Below, piece after piece: positions 38,601-47,325 of a DNA stretch of 64,000 nucleotides. Made by a program: the position numbers and the translations under genes. The DNA is taken from NCBI RefSeq assembly GCF_002741035.1, contig NZ_CP016808.1, forward strand, positions 6,868,501 through 6,932,500. The letters run 5' to 3'. Each line of letters begins with the position of its first letter. Positions within the stretch are counted from its first letter, which is position 1. The notes under the pieces are model-generated. The model did not search any database. It was not told where the DNA came from and saw only the letters and a program-made list of their open reading frames with translations. The stretch is from Paenibacillus sp. BIHB 4019 (lineage in GTDB: Bacteria > Bacillota > Bacilli > Paenibacillales > Paenibacillaceae).

Positions 38601-41600
38601 CTAATGTGAGCTTTACTTCAGGGAGTTTTACCGGATCCTCCTCCTCAGCGCTGGTCACAACGGCCGCTTACCTACCCGTCATTAACGTGGTAAAAAGCAG
38701 CAGCGTCAGTACATTAACTGTAGGAGACACGTTTACGTATACATTAACCGTCAGCAATACCGGCAATTATCCGGCTGAAGTTCGATTAGAGGATGTGTTG
38801 CCTCCTGAGGTTGTGTTTGTACCCAATAGCGTTGTTATTAACGGATTTCCGAATCCGGGTGCCGATCCACTTACAGGCATCGCTTTGGACACGGTATCCG
38901 CAGCCGAAATTAATGTCGTCAGCTTCTCGGTTGTCGTCGTTTCCTTGCCGAATCCACAGCAGCTTGTCAATCAGTCGAATGCGCTATACACCTATACTCT
39001 GCCTGACGGCAGAATGTTTGCGAAAAATTCCTTATCCAATACAGTTACAATCTCTGTATCCACACCCAATGTGTCTGTGCTCAAAAGCAGCGGCAGCTCA
39101 TCGGTAGCCAGCGGCGACACGCTCACCTATAGCGTTCTGGTCGCCAACAATGGTTTAGCTCCAATTCACAATGCGGTCATAAGCGACATGATGCCTCAGG
39201 GCACAAGCTTTATTACCGGGAGCGTGTTTGTAAATGGTGCGTCCGTACCGCTTGCAAATCCGGCTATCGGCATTCCAATCGGTACATTAGCCCCCAGTGC
39301 TTCTGCTACCGTAACCTTCGAGGTGATGGTCAACATGCCAGCTCCATCCGTAATTTCAAATCAGTCCACAGTCAGCTTTACCTCAGGCGCTTTCTCGTCA
39401 ACGTCCCAATCCAACAACGTGAATACGCCAGTTACGCAGCCTGTCATCAATCTGGTGAAAACCTCGGATACGACCAACGCTTCTGTTGGAGGCTCAGTTA
39501 CATATTCCGTCGCTGTATCCAACACAGGCAATCTGGCCGCACAGGTCACCTTGACCGACATCCTGCCTAATGGCACAACCTTTATTCCAAACAGCGTGGT
39601 GGTTGGAGGCTTGCCTGTAGCTGGAGCTGATCCTGCTACAGGCATTCCAGTAGGGTCTGTGGCTGCCGGGACAACGGTCCTTGTCACTTTTAGTGCGCTG
39701 GTGACTTCCCTGCCGAGTCCTCAGCAGCTTGCCAACCAGGCCGCAGCAGCCTACACCTTTGTTCCGCCAGATGGACGAACACTGTCAGGCAGCGCCTTGT
39801 CCAATACATTGACTATTTCTGTGTCCGCCCCCAATATTTCGATAGTCAAAAGCTCCACGACAGCCAATACAACAATCGGAGATACGGTTCCCTATTCCGT
39901 CAGCGTGACCAATACAGGTATTGCGTCAGTCACCAACACCATATTTTCGGATCCTACTCCCGCTGGCTCATCCTTCGTACCAGGCTCGGTTACAATCAAT
40001 GGCGTACCAAGCTCTGCCGCTGTTCCAGCTGGCGGGATTCCACTCGGAACGATTGCGCCGGGAGCAACGGTTACCGTTACCTTTAACGTTCTGGTGGATT
40101 CACTCCCACCATCCGGCTCGCTCATTAACCAATCGTCTGCAACCTTTACTTCTGGAGCTTTTTCGGGGTCAACCTTCTCCAACGTCTCAGTAACACCAAT
40201 TAACCAGCCGATTCTGACGGCCGTGAAATCAGCAGGTGTTGTCGCTGCAACAGTAGGCGATACGCTGAATTATACAATAGCCGTTACAAATTCCGGAAAC
40301 TATAGCGCTTCGGCAACCGTCACGGACACCATCCCGACAGGAACCTCCTTCATTCCGAACAGCGTTATCGTGGGCGGCGTGCCTCAAGCTGCCGTTTCGC
40401 CCATAACGGGAATCCCTATCGGTGCCGTTGCGCCAGGAGCAACCGTTCAGGTCACCTTCTCTGTCCTGATCGAATTTCTGCCTACGCCGCAACAGCTTTT
40501 AAACCAAGCCACAACCAGCTTTAACTTTACGCTTCCTGACGGGCGTCCGTTCAGCGGATCGGTAACCTCCAATACGGTTGTAGTAAGTGTAAAAGCCCCC
40601 AACGTCTCTATAGTCAAAGTAACGACTACCACCGCTTCCACTGTTGGGGATACCATTGCGTACAGTATCAATGTAACGAATAACGGAATTGCCGCTATTA
40701 GCAATACGCTGCTGACCGACCCGCTTCCTGTAGGTACGGCTTTGGTCCCAGGAAGTGTGACAGTAAACGGAGTTTTGCAGCCTACGGCAGTTCCGGCTGC
40801 GGGCATACCGCTGGGCGATATTGCCCCTGGAGCATCTGTACCAGTCACCTTCAGCGTGACGGTTAATTCGGTTCCGAATCCAGCTTTCGTCAACAACCAG
40901 TCGTTTGTCAGCTTTACTTCTGGTGCGCTCTCGGCTACGGCCTTCTCGGACAATGTAGCCACGCCTGTGTTTCAGCCTGCTTTGTCCGTAGTCAAAACCG
41001 TCAGCAGCACGACTGCTACAGTTGGAGATACCATCGTGTATACGTCCACGATTACGAACTCTGGAAATATTGGCGCTACGACAACTTTGACTGACCCGAT
41101 TCCGGCTGGAACGACTCTTGTACCGAACAGTGTATTGCTGAACGGCTCCGGCCTGGCTGGCGCTGACCCTTCTGCTGGCATACCGCTCGGCGTGATTGCC
41201 CCTGGCAGCCCTGCAACATTAACTTTCTCTGTTGTCATTACTTCACTGCCGCCAACCCAGCAGCTAGTGAACCAATCCACAGCCGCTTTCAGCTATACCT
41301 TGCCAGATGGGCGCAGCTTCACAGGATCTGCCTTGTCAAACACCGTCACCTCAAAGGTTTCCTCACCTAATGTGACTGCTGTGAAAAGCACAACCTTTAC
41401 CGCAACGACAATTGGCGATATTGTACCGTTTACGATTACTGTAACTAACGCCGGGATTGAAAACGTTACGAATGCCATTTTGGTTGACCCGATTCCGGCC
41501 AATACCTCATTTGTTCCGGGCAGTGTTAGCGTCGATGGCGTTGCTCGTCCGAGCAGCAATCCGGCAGCCGGCATCCAGCTTGGAACGATAGCTCCTGCCG

Positions 41601-42412
41601 GCAGCGTTGTGGTCACCTTCAGTGTCACCGTCACAGCCTTGCCATCGTCTGGCTCCTTCAGCAACCAGGCAGCCATCAGCTTCACCTCTGGTGCATTCTC
41701 GGGCACATCCATGTCCAATATTGTCACACTGCCTGTAGTCCAAGCGATTATTGGCGTTCTAAAGGGCTCCAATGTGACTGTCGCTACGGTAGGCGATACC
41801 GTTATCTACTATTTGAACATTACCAATACAGGAAATACGAGTGCAACGGTTACGCTCTCAGACCCGGTACCCGCAGGCGCCGAGTTTGTTCCCAACAGTG
41901 TCATTATCAACGGTATGCCTCAGCCCGGAATCGATCCTGACCAGGGCATCGTTGTCGGAGTCGTTCCGGCAGGAGGTACGATTACCGTTACGGTAACCCT
42001 TCAAGTAACCATTGGCTCGCTGCCATCGCCGCAGCAGCTAGTCAACTCAGCAGTAGCTAACTTTTCCTTCCTGCTTCCCGACGGAAGGACGGCAACCGGC
42101 TCAGCACCATCCAATACGGTCATCATTCCGGTTTCTTCTCCAGATGTCAGTGTGGTCAAAAGTACGCTCGCCATTGATGCCGTTTCTGGGGATACCATCA
42201 CTTATACGATTCTTGTGACGAACAACGGCATTTCTACTGTCAACAATGTCGTCGTTATTGACCCGATTCCAGTCGGCAGCACCTTTGTCGCAGGCAGCGT
42301 CAACGTGAACAACGTATCGTTTCCGTTGGCAAATCCTTCTGTCGGCATAGCCGTCGGTTCAATAGCAGCAGGTGCCACGTCTACCGTTACCTTCCAGGTG
42401 ACTGTATCATGA
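35699..42412 (+). CDS. Giant DUF11-repeat surface-type protein, main part (apparent ATT start)
   Basis: About 2237 residues. The open frame begins right after TGA at 35690, and the only well-placed start is ATT 35699, 8 nt after GGAGGT; GTG 35783 would remove 28 residues (PLIVRATVNATGAITFTGN) that look native. Residues 1 to ~345 form a beta-rich head with VLYAELIWGG and GWDITNVDIS. Fifteen DUF11 repeats of about 125-130 residues follow, each with (V/I)GDT..YT..V.N.G, DP.P.G, VPGSV..NG and LG.IAPG. There is no signal peptide, membrane helix or LPXTG. It ends at TGA overlapping the next ATG (ATGA), and the repeat continues there in the -1 frame. Likely an extended stalk on the cell or spore surface. 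Confidence 0.8.
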   Translation: MPLIVRATVNATGAITFTGNTLGLSRSEVSGIPGTADSIGAFTTTNTALRYGTYPFGTTDNYLLNSSSAVLNLPAGSTVLYAELIWGGTYVNGTTNLTAAINNPVSFATPLSTSDVSPDSATSNIFDFGGGALGYVRTANVTSLVQQGGAGTYTTGRVVGTLTISNDPTANNAGWTLGVIYQNATLPFRNMSLRAGAILVQSTSSAVNTTLTGFSTPVSGALGGRALFSAQEGDANRNGDQALFGATTATLVALSGTNNFANNFFASQINNNAGALDTTGTFGSRNQTNGAPGSNIAGGRQGWDITNVDISARLVNNQTSAVLQLTTSGDAYVLNANALQIDINAPRVGVTKSANVSGSLTGDTIRYTVTVTNTGTANATDMIVTDSLPAGLTFVAGSVTVAGAARPTNDITAGVPVGTLAPGASISVAYSTRVTSMPGTQLLVNTASASFNFQSVAGGPITPAVIPSNGVTVPVYSPILAMNKTASTANATVGSTVTYTIVVNNSGNIAGTTTVTDPIPAGTSFVPNSVTVGGATVPGANIAAGVSVGSIPAGGSATVTFRVLVQNLPSPPQLVNQAAAAYTFTVPDGRTSSGSAASNTVTLPVALPNVTVVKSASVPDASVGEAYTYTTVIANNGTDPVTNVTLTDAMPSGSVLVAGSVTLNGAPQPSANPASGIAIGTLNAGSSATITFQVTSSSLPSPAQFVNRASVAYSSGAFSGVSLSNTVTIPVYQPIMRTVKSVNRNVATVGDTLTYTVFVSNTGNLAAQATLTDTLPAGTSFVPGSVTVNTVSVPGASPLAGISLGLIAPGSSVPITFQFLLSTLPSPPRLVNQATASYSYQLPSGRSFTGFTAPSNVVDIPATSPSVTVTKAVNSTIATIGDILTYTISVTNNGIEAVTNAVFSDNLPSGTVFVAGSFVVNGTALPNADPSGGILLGTINAGSTVPISFNVRVAAVASTIPALLSNRANVSFTSGSFTGSSSSALVTTAAYLPVINVVKSSSVSTLTVGDTFTYTLTVSNTGNYPAEVRLEDVLPPEVVFVPNSVVINGFPNPGADPLTGIALDTVSAAEINVVSFSVVVVSLPNPQQLVNQSNALYTYTLPDGRMFAKNSLSNTVTISVSTPNVSVLKSSGSSSVASGDTLTYSVLVANNGLAPIHNAVISDMMPQGTSFITGSVFVNGASVPLANPAIGIPIGTLAPSASATVTFEVMVNMPAPSVISNQSTVSFTSGAFSSTSQSNNVNTPVTQPVINLVKTSDTTNASVGGSVTYSVAVSNTGNLAAQVTLTDILPNGTTFIPNSVVVGGLPVAGADPATGIPVGSVAAGTTVLVTFSALVTSLPSPQQLANQAAAAYTFVPPDGRTLSGSALSNTLTISVSAPNISIVKSSTTANTTIGDTVPYSVSVTNTGIASVTNTIFSDPTPAGSSFVPGSVTINGVPSSAAVPAGGIPLGTIAPGATVTVTFNVLVDSLPPSGSLINQSSATFTSGAFSGSTFSNVSVTPINQPILTAVKSAGVVAATVGDTLNYTIAVTNSGNYSASATVTDTIPTGTSFIPNSVIVGGVPQAAVSPITGIPIGAVAPGATVQVTFSVLIEFLPTPQQLLNQATTSFNFTLPDGRPFSGSVTSNTVVVSVKAPNVSIVKVTTTTASTVGDTIAYSINVTNNGIAAISNTLLTDPLPVGTALVPGSVTVNGVLQPTAVPAAGIPLGDIAPGASVPVTFSVTVNSVPNPAFVNNQSFVSFTSGALSATAFSDNVATPVFQPALSVVKTVSSTTATVGDTIVYTSTITNSGNIGATTTLTDPIPAGTTLVPNSVLLNGSGLAGADPSAGIPLGVIAPGSPATLTFSVVITSLPPTQQLVNQSTAAFSYTLPDGRSFTGSALSNTVTSKVSSPNVTAVKSTTFTATTIGDIVPFTITVTNAGIENVTNAILVDPIPANTSFVPGSVSVDGVARPSSNPAAGIQLGTIAPAGSVVVTFSVTVTALPSSGSFSNQAAISFTSGAFSGTSMSNIVTLPVVQAIIGVLKGSNVTVATVGDTVIYYLNITNTGNTSATVTLSDPVPAGAEFVPNSVIINGMPQPGIDPDQGIVVGVVPAGGTITVTVTLQVTIGSLPSPQQLVNSAVANFSFLLPDGRTATGSAPSNTVIIPVSSPDVSVVKSTLAIDAVSGDTITYTILVTNNGISTVNNVVVIDPIPVGSTFVAGSVNVNNVSFPLANPSVGIAVGSIAAGATSTVTFQVTVS

Positions 42413-43720
42413 CGCCCGGCACGGCCAAGGAAGAAAGCCTGCTGAACCAATCCCGCATTCTATATAGCGCAGGTGGAACAGAATTTGTTACTTATTCCAA
42501 TACGGTGAACACACCCATCGTAGGCCCTGTCATCACTCTGGTCAAAAGCTCTGAATCATCTCAGGCATTTCCCGGCCTCCCGGTCATTTTCGCTATATCC
42601 ATTACTAATTCGGGCAATCGGGACGCCGATATTACCATCTATGATTTGCTGCAGGAAGGAACTGCTTTTGTCCCTAACAGCGTACACCGGGAGGGCATTC
42701 CGCTTCCGGGCGCCAATCCCGTGTCCGGTTTGCACCTTGGCAGGCTCCGCCCGCATCAGAACATTCGCATTACTTTCCAGCTTATGACCGCCCTGCAAAT
42801 GACCAGCGAGCAGCTGAGCAACCGGGTGCGGGCCGATTATACTTTCCAGACGACCAATGGGCGGCTCGTCGAGGATAGCGTTTTTTCCAATACGGTCACA
42901 CTTCCTGTAATCCGAATCGGCAAGCCGGAGATCACGATTACTTTGTCGGTGAACAAAACCCGCGCCAGTCCGGGGGAAACACTCCGTTACACCGCACGTG
43001 TAGCAAACAAGGGGGACGTCGCCGCAGATGTTCTCCTGCTATCCACTATTCCGAGCGGCACGCTCTTCGTCCGCAACAGCATTACCTTAAATGGAATCAT
43101 GCAAAGCGGGGAGCCTGTGGACGCAGGCATCGCACTAGGATCAGTTGCCCCGAGAACGCAGTCTATCGTAACCTTTGAGGTGATGGTCACAGGCAGCAAT
43201 GCTGTATCACCGGGGCAGCTTTTAATCAACGAAACCCGCACAGAAGGCACCTATAGAAGCTCTGACGGCAGCGTTATACGGCTGGAGCCCTCGGTATCAA
43301 ACACCGTTTCAACAGAGGTATGCTATCCGCTCTTTCAGCTTGAGGTTAGCACGAATCCTTCTATCGTAGAGCCTGACGCTGTTGTTAATTATACCGGCCT
43401 GCTGACGAATTCCGGGAATTGGGCTGCTGATGTTACGCTGACCCGCCTTACGATTAGGCAAACGGTTCTCGTGCGCGGGTCCATCCTCATAAATGGGGTA
43501 CCCGCCGCAGATCCGGACGCCTCTGGCTCCATTAATATAGGGAATGTATCGCCCGGAAGCACAGTTCAAATCTACTATCAGGCTAGGGTAAGCCCGCTGG
43601 TAACGAGTCCTGTACTGCAAGGAATGGCCACAGCCCAATATGCGTATGAACTGAACGGAGTTCAGCACAGCGGAGAAGTGGCCTCCAACAGTAATGTGAT
43701 TTACATTGAATACTCGTATG
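36740..43720 (+). repeat. Tandem DUF11 coding repeats (about 18 units, two alternating types)
   Basis: Units are about 380-390 bp. Even units share 'SNTGN' and the segment SLPSPQQLVNQA..YTF..PDGR. Odd units share 'TNNGI' and NQ..VSFTSGAFSG. The A/B order holds from unit 2 to unit 15. The three units after 42409 are more diverged. Confidence 0.85.
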
Positions 43721-43725
43721 AATGA
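42409..43725 (+). CDS. DUF11-repeat protein, distal part in a different frame
   Basis: 438 residues from ATG 42409 carrying three further DUF11 repeats (LVKSSESSQAFPGLPVIFAI, SVNKTRASPGETLRYTA, STNPSIVEPDAVVNYTG). The first residues (GTAKEESLLNQSRILYSAGG) complete the unit broken off at the end of the previous frame (VTFQVTVS). So the two frames were one gene, or are translated by termination-reinitiation at ATGA. There is no Shine-Dalgarno before the ATG and no secretion or anchor signal. The repeats are less like each other than those upstream. A bidirectional terminator follows. Confidence 0.75.
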   Translation: MTPGTAKEESLLNQSRILYSAGGTEFVTYSNTVNTPIVGPVITLVKSSESSQAFPGLPVIFAISITNSGNRDADITIYDLLQEGTAFVPNSVHREGIPLPGANPVSGLHLGRLRPHQNIRITFQLMTALQMTSEQLSNRVRADYTFQTTNGRLVEDSVFSNTVTLPVIRIGKPEITITLSVNKTRASPGETLRYTARVANKGDVAADVLLLSTIPSGTLFVRNSITLNGIMQSGEPVDAGIALGSVAPRTQSIVTFEVMVTGSNAVSPGQLLINETRTEGTYRSSDGSVIRLEPSVSNTVSTEVCYPLFQLEVSTNPSIVEPDAVVNYTGLLTNSGNWAADVTLTRLTIRQTVLVRGSILINGVPAADPDASGSINIGNVSPGSTVQIYYQARVSPLVTSPVLQGMATAQYAYELNGVQHSGEVASNSNVIYIEYSYE

Positions 43726-43783
43726 GGAGCTTGGGCACATGAACTGATCCATATGTAGAACAATCTATGTAAAATAATCATTG

Positions 43784-43831
43784 AAAAAACAAGCTGGAAT
43801 TCAGGCTATTGCCAGAATTCCAGCTTGTTTT
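43784..43831. terminator. Bidirectional terminator
   Basis: Perfect stem AAACAAGCTGGAATTC / GAATTCCAGCTTGTTT between the convergent DUF11 and nicotianamine-synthase-like genes. Confidence 0.85.
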
Positions 43832-43838
43832 AATGCAG

Positions 43839-44738
43839 CTACCGCTTCGCCGCTGCATCAGGAATAGTCGCACGATCCAGAAACAACGTTGAATTGATGA
43901 CCAGATCAGCATCAGGCCAAGTCCGTGCCAAAATCCGCCAACCCCGCTTATTCAGCTGTGATTCATCAATCGCTTCATACATGATTTGCCTCATGCCAAC
44001 GGCCGTACGAACAGCTATGAGAGGATTGGGGGATGTACGAGCTATTTGTTCAAGCACCGCCAGCTTATTTTGCACGAGACTAGCTACAAAGATTCGGCTA
44101 TAGCAGCTATAATCGAACTCCGCCCCATCTTCCATCATGACATTCACTTTCGTCCCTAACCCCATTTTTTCGAGAAAAGAGCACGAGGTTTCACAGGCCG
44201 CTGGATCGATATCAAGGCAGATGACCTCCACATCAGCTAATAGATGAAGAATAATCGCGCTTAGCGGCATTGGCCCGCTGCCGACAAATACAATCGGCGA
44301 ATTCTCTATTTCACCGTCTTGCCGAATAAACGCACGCAGCGTGGACAGCTCCTCGCTAACTAAAGCCATATAAATCGTCCAGTAAGGCAGCTGTGTGACG
44401 ATATCCATTGCGGCAGCCTCTGCCCTGCAAATATGCTGAGAATCAGCCAGCTCCACTTGAAATTCGGCTTTTGACAGCTTATCCTGCAGCATTCGCTGGT
44501 TTTTGGCCATATATTCGTCGCTTAGAACAGCCTTAATTTCCTCGGGCGAGTAGCAAGTGCGCAGTTGCTGTGAAAGGCGCCCGATCATGCTCGCCACCCG
44601 TTGATTGGCAGGAGAAAGATCCTCTTCTTTTTGGAGAAGCTCATTTATTTCACGGATAAACGCAATAAACTCATCGACCTTTTGAATGTTTGGCATGCTC
44701 GCTGTATGAATGGTAGTATCGGTAGAAAAATCCTCCAT
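43839..44738 (-). CDS. Nicotianamine-synthase-like aminobutyrate transferase
   Basis: A 299-residue protein. The start is chosen at ATG 44738, 10 nt after AAGGAGG. The central motif PIVFVGSGPMPLSAIILHLL, followed by VEVICLDIDPAAC, is the SAM-binding signature of the nicotianamine synthase family, and VQNKLAVLEQIA with LIAVRTAVGMRQIMYEAI fits the C-terminal part. Bacterial members (CntL type) move aminobutyrate from SAM onto histidine to start metallophores such as staphylopine or bacillopaline. Here no CntM dehydrogenase, exporter or metal importer adjoins it. It stands alone between terminators and the sugar ABC operon. The acceptor amino acid cannot be read from sequence. Confidence 0.8.
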   Translation of the reverse strand: MEDFSTDTTIHTASMPNIQKVDEFIAFIREINELLQKEEDLSPANQRVASMIGRLSQQLRTCYSPEEIKAVLSDEYMAKNQRMLQDKLSKAEFQVELADSQHICRAEAAAMDIVTQLPYWTIYMALVSEELSTLRAFIRQDGEIENSPIVFVGSGPMPLSAIILHLLADVEVICLDIDPAACETSCSFLEKMGLGTKVNVMMEDGAEFDYSCYSRIFVASLVQNKLAVLEQIARTSPNPLIAVRTAVGMRQIMYEAIDESQLNKRGWRILARTWPDADLVINSTLFLDRATIPDAAAKR

Positions 44739-44861
44739 TTGCCCAATTCCTCCTTCAATCTGCATCCGGGTTCCCACTTCGAATATATTCGAATGGCCTA
44801 CAATGTAGACGAAGGTTAGGACTGGGTATTCGGCAAATCATCTTTAGCAAGTTTAAAATCT

Positions 44862-46367
44862 TTATTTGCCGTTAGCTGCGGCCCATTCGTCCAATTGCTT
44901 TTGCTTCTCGGCAATAATTTTATCAATGCCAGCCGCTTTCAAAGCTTTAATGAACTGTTCCAGCATGGCAGGGTCCAGCGTTCCCGTTTCGAAACCGACG
45001 CGGTATTGGTTTTCCACATTCGTGACAGCAGCAACCTCCGTTTTTATAGGAGATTGATCGAAAGTGAAACCGAGCGCCGGAGAAATTTTGGCGGCTTGGT
45101 TAAAAGCTTTCGTCTGTTCCCATATGTCAGGAGCGGTTCCTTCCCAAACATGGGTCATGAAGTTGTTGCCAATCTCCCATTGATTGAACAAATAACCCGT
45201 TTCAGTAACTCCGTCAGGCACTCGTACCGTACCATCTTCATTTTTAACATAATGGGTTCCTTCGATTCCAAGCGTCAGCAAGTTCATGATCTCCGCATCC
45301 GTATATAACAAATTCATAAATTCCATCGACCGCTCGGGCTGTTCGCTATTGCGCGCGATAGACATCATCCAGCCGTTCCCTGCATTGGAATGCATGACGA
45401 CATCGCTTAAACGGACGCCAACCATTTCATAACCCGTCAGCTTCGATTCCTGTTTTTCAAACTCGGGTTTCATGTTGCTCAAATAGCCGAGTGCTTTATT
45501 CGCTTTCACCATATTAGGAGGCGTCTCCTGCGTCGTTGCTGCATCTTTCAAAATATAGCCTGCCTTATACCAGTCTCTTACCCTATTTATCGTATCCCTA
45601 TATAAATCCATTTCATAAAGATTTTGCACCTTTAACTCCTGATCGTCGAATGAAATGACGCCAAGTCGATCTCCTAGGTGATCAACAAGCGGCATATAGA
45701 TGGAATAGGCAGGCGTTGAAGATTGCGAAGCGGCCAATGGAACGATTTCCGGTTCATTTTCTTTGATGACTTTAAGAACCTTCTCCTCCAGATCATCCCA
45801 CGTCTTTACGGCTGTCAAATCGATATTGTATTTGTCTATCAAATCTTTGCGCATGACCATACCAAAATCTTGTGCAGAGTCTTTAAGGCTCGGCACACCG
45901 TAATTCTTCCCATTGATGCGGGTGCTGTTATAAAGCTCCGGTTCCATAACCTTTTGGATATCGGGTCCGTTTTTCTCCAACAGCTCGTCCAAGGCAATCA
46001 GCTGCCCTTTGGCTACCTGGCTGCTGTAACCGAAAAAAGACGAGGATACGATCAAATCAAGCTTTTCATTTCCGGCCAACAGAAGATTGGTCTGCTGCTG
46101 CCACGCTGCGATGTCGATAGGCATCAAATGAACGGTTGTATTGATTTTAACGGAAGTAATTTTATTAATTTCATCCTCTACAAGTTGAACATCCGCAGCG
46201 TTGCCCAAATTCAGGTAAGCCATTGTAAGCTCAACCGTTTTTTTGTCGGAATCCACGCTGCCCTTCCCAGATCCTGTAGCTGTGTTGTCGGTGTTGTTTC
46301 CGCAAGCGGAAACCAACAAGCTAATGCCTAATAAAATCGATACTAGAAAACTGGTTTGTTTTTTCAT
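44862..46367 (-). CDS. Oligosaccharide-binding lipoprotein of ABC transporter (DUF3502 type)
   Basis: A 501-residue protein with lipid-anchored Cys22 (LLVSAC). It is a large extracellular solute-binding domain ending in a DUF3502 C-terminus (FDQSPIKTEVAAVTNVENQY onward). KLDLIVSSSFFGYSSQVAKG and NGKNYGVPSLKD are typical of this group. It delivers oligosaccharides to the two permeases encoded just upstream. The operon order is permease, permease, binding protein on the minus strand, next to a YesN/YesM pair and a GH51 enzyme, so arabino-oligosaccharides are the likely substrate (inference). No ATPase gene is present, as usual where a shared MsmX-like ATPase is used. Confidence 0.92.
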   Translation of the reverse strand: MKKQTSFLVSILLGISLLVSACGNNTDNTATGSGKGSVDSDKKTVELTMAYLNLGNAADVQLVEDEINKITSVKINTTVHLMPIDIAAWQQQTNLLLAGNEKLDLIVSSSFFGYSSQVAKGQLIALDELLEKNGPDIQKVMEPELYNSTRINGKNYGVPSLKDSAQDFGMVMRKDLIDKYNIDLTAVKTWDDLEEKVLKVIKENEPEIVPLAASQSSTPAYSIYMPLVDHLGDRLGVISFDDQELKVQNLYEMDLYRDTINRVRDWYKAGYILKDAATTQETPPNMVKANKALGYLSNMKPEFEKQESKLTGYEMVGVRLSDVVMHSNAGNGWMMSIARNSEQPERSMEFMNLLYTDAEIMNLLTLGIEGTHYVKNEDGTVRVPDGVTETGYLFNQWEIGNNFMTHVWEGTAPDIWEQTKAFNQAAKISPALGFTFDQSPIKTEVAAVTNVENQYRVGFETGTLDPAMLEQFIKALKAAGIDKIIAEKQKQLDEWAAANGK

Positions 46368-46423
46368 CTGCCTATTTCCCCCTGATCATGTAGTTATATG
46401 CCAACCCAATTATGGGCAAAGGC

Positions 46424-47305
46424 CTATCCTTTGACTGCACCAATAGTCAGTCCTTTAACGAAAAACTTCTGGAAGAACGGGTATGCTAAAATGATCGGCA
46501 CGATGCCTATAACAGCCATTGCCATGCGAACGGTATTCATCGGAAGCGCTCCCGCAGAATTCTGCCTTCCGCCAAGATTCATCTGCTGTAAAAATTGAAT
46601 GTTTTGAAGCATTCGATTCAGCAGATTTTGCAAGCTGTACAGCTTGTCATCGGTAATATAAATCAGCCCGTTAAACCAGTCATTCCAATAGCCGATTCCT
46701 AGCATAAGTCCGATAGTAGCAAGAATAGGCAAAGAAAGAGGCATAACGATTTGATAGAAAATTTTAAACTCCGACGCGCCATCGATATAAGCAGACTCAA
46801 TGATTGCGACAGGAATCGAGTTGCTGAAAAAAGTCCGAATCAGCAAAATATAAAATCCATTGGTCAAAAGGAGCGGTATGATCAAAGCCCACAACGTATC
46901 CTTGATATTAAAAATTTCCGTATAAATCAAATATGTCGGCACAAGCCCGCCATTAAACAACAAGGTGAAAAAAACGGCAAAGGACAAAAATCCTTTGAAT
47001 GGCAAATCTTTGCGCGATAATGGATACGCCAGCAAAGAGGAGATCAACAAGCCAACCGCGGTGCCAACAACCGTTATTAATATGGTAATCCCATACGAGC
47101 GGCCGATGGATGCGGATTGCTTCCAGAGATATTGATAGGCATCCAGGCTGAGCTGGCTGGGAAAGAGGCTATATCCATCTCGGACCAGCGATTGCTCTTG
47201 CGTGAAAGACGACACGAGCAGCAGCAAAAAAGGAAACAGACACGCCACTGCCGTTAGTATAAATACAAGGTGTACAGCAAATTGATTGAGCTGATTGTTT
47301 TTCAT
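46424..47305 (-). CDS. ABC sugar transporter permease, LplC/YtcP type
   Basis: A 293-residue membrane protein with six helices and the EAA loop ESAYIDGASEFKIFYQIVMPL. ATG 47305 is favoured (AAGGAG nine nt upstream); an ATG two codons earlier is too close. It pairs with the permease ending 21 bp upstream to form the oligosaccharide channel. Confidence 0.92.
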   Translation of the reverse strand: MKNNQLNQFAVHLVFILTAVACLFPFLLLLVSSFTQEQSLVRDGYSLFPSQLSLDAYQYLWKQSASIGRSYGITILITVVGTAVGLLISSLLAYPLSRKDLPFKGFLSFAVFFTLLFNGGLVPTYLIYTEIFNIKDTLWALIIPLLLTNGFYILLIRTFFSNSIPVAIIESAYIDGASEFKIFYQIVMPLSLPILATIGLMLGIGYWNDWFNGLIYITDDKLYSLQNLLNRMLQNIQFLQQMNLGGRQNSAGALPMNTVRMAMAVIGIVPIILAYPFFQKFFVKGLTIGAVKG

Positions 47306-47325
47306 GTTCATTCTCTCCTTCCTGT

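Noticed and set aside
36740..42400. CRISPR array suggested by the regular repeats
   Set aside because: Units are about 385 bp, degenerate and in frame; they are protein-coding repeats.
42395..42420. Programmed -1 frameshift in the DUF11 gene
   Set aside because: No slippery X XXY YYZ sequence or obvious downstream pseudoknot; ATGA coupling or mutation explains it more simply.
38218..42450. Many long open frames on the minus strand inside the DUF11 gene
   Set aside because: They follow from the repeat composition (Thr/Val/Gly codons read in reverse), look like each other and have no ribosome binding sites.
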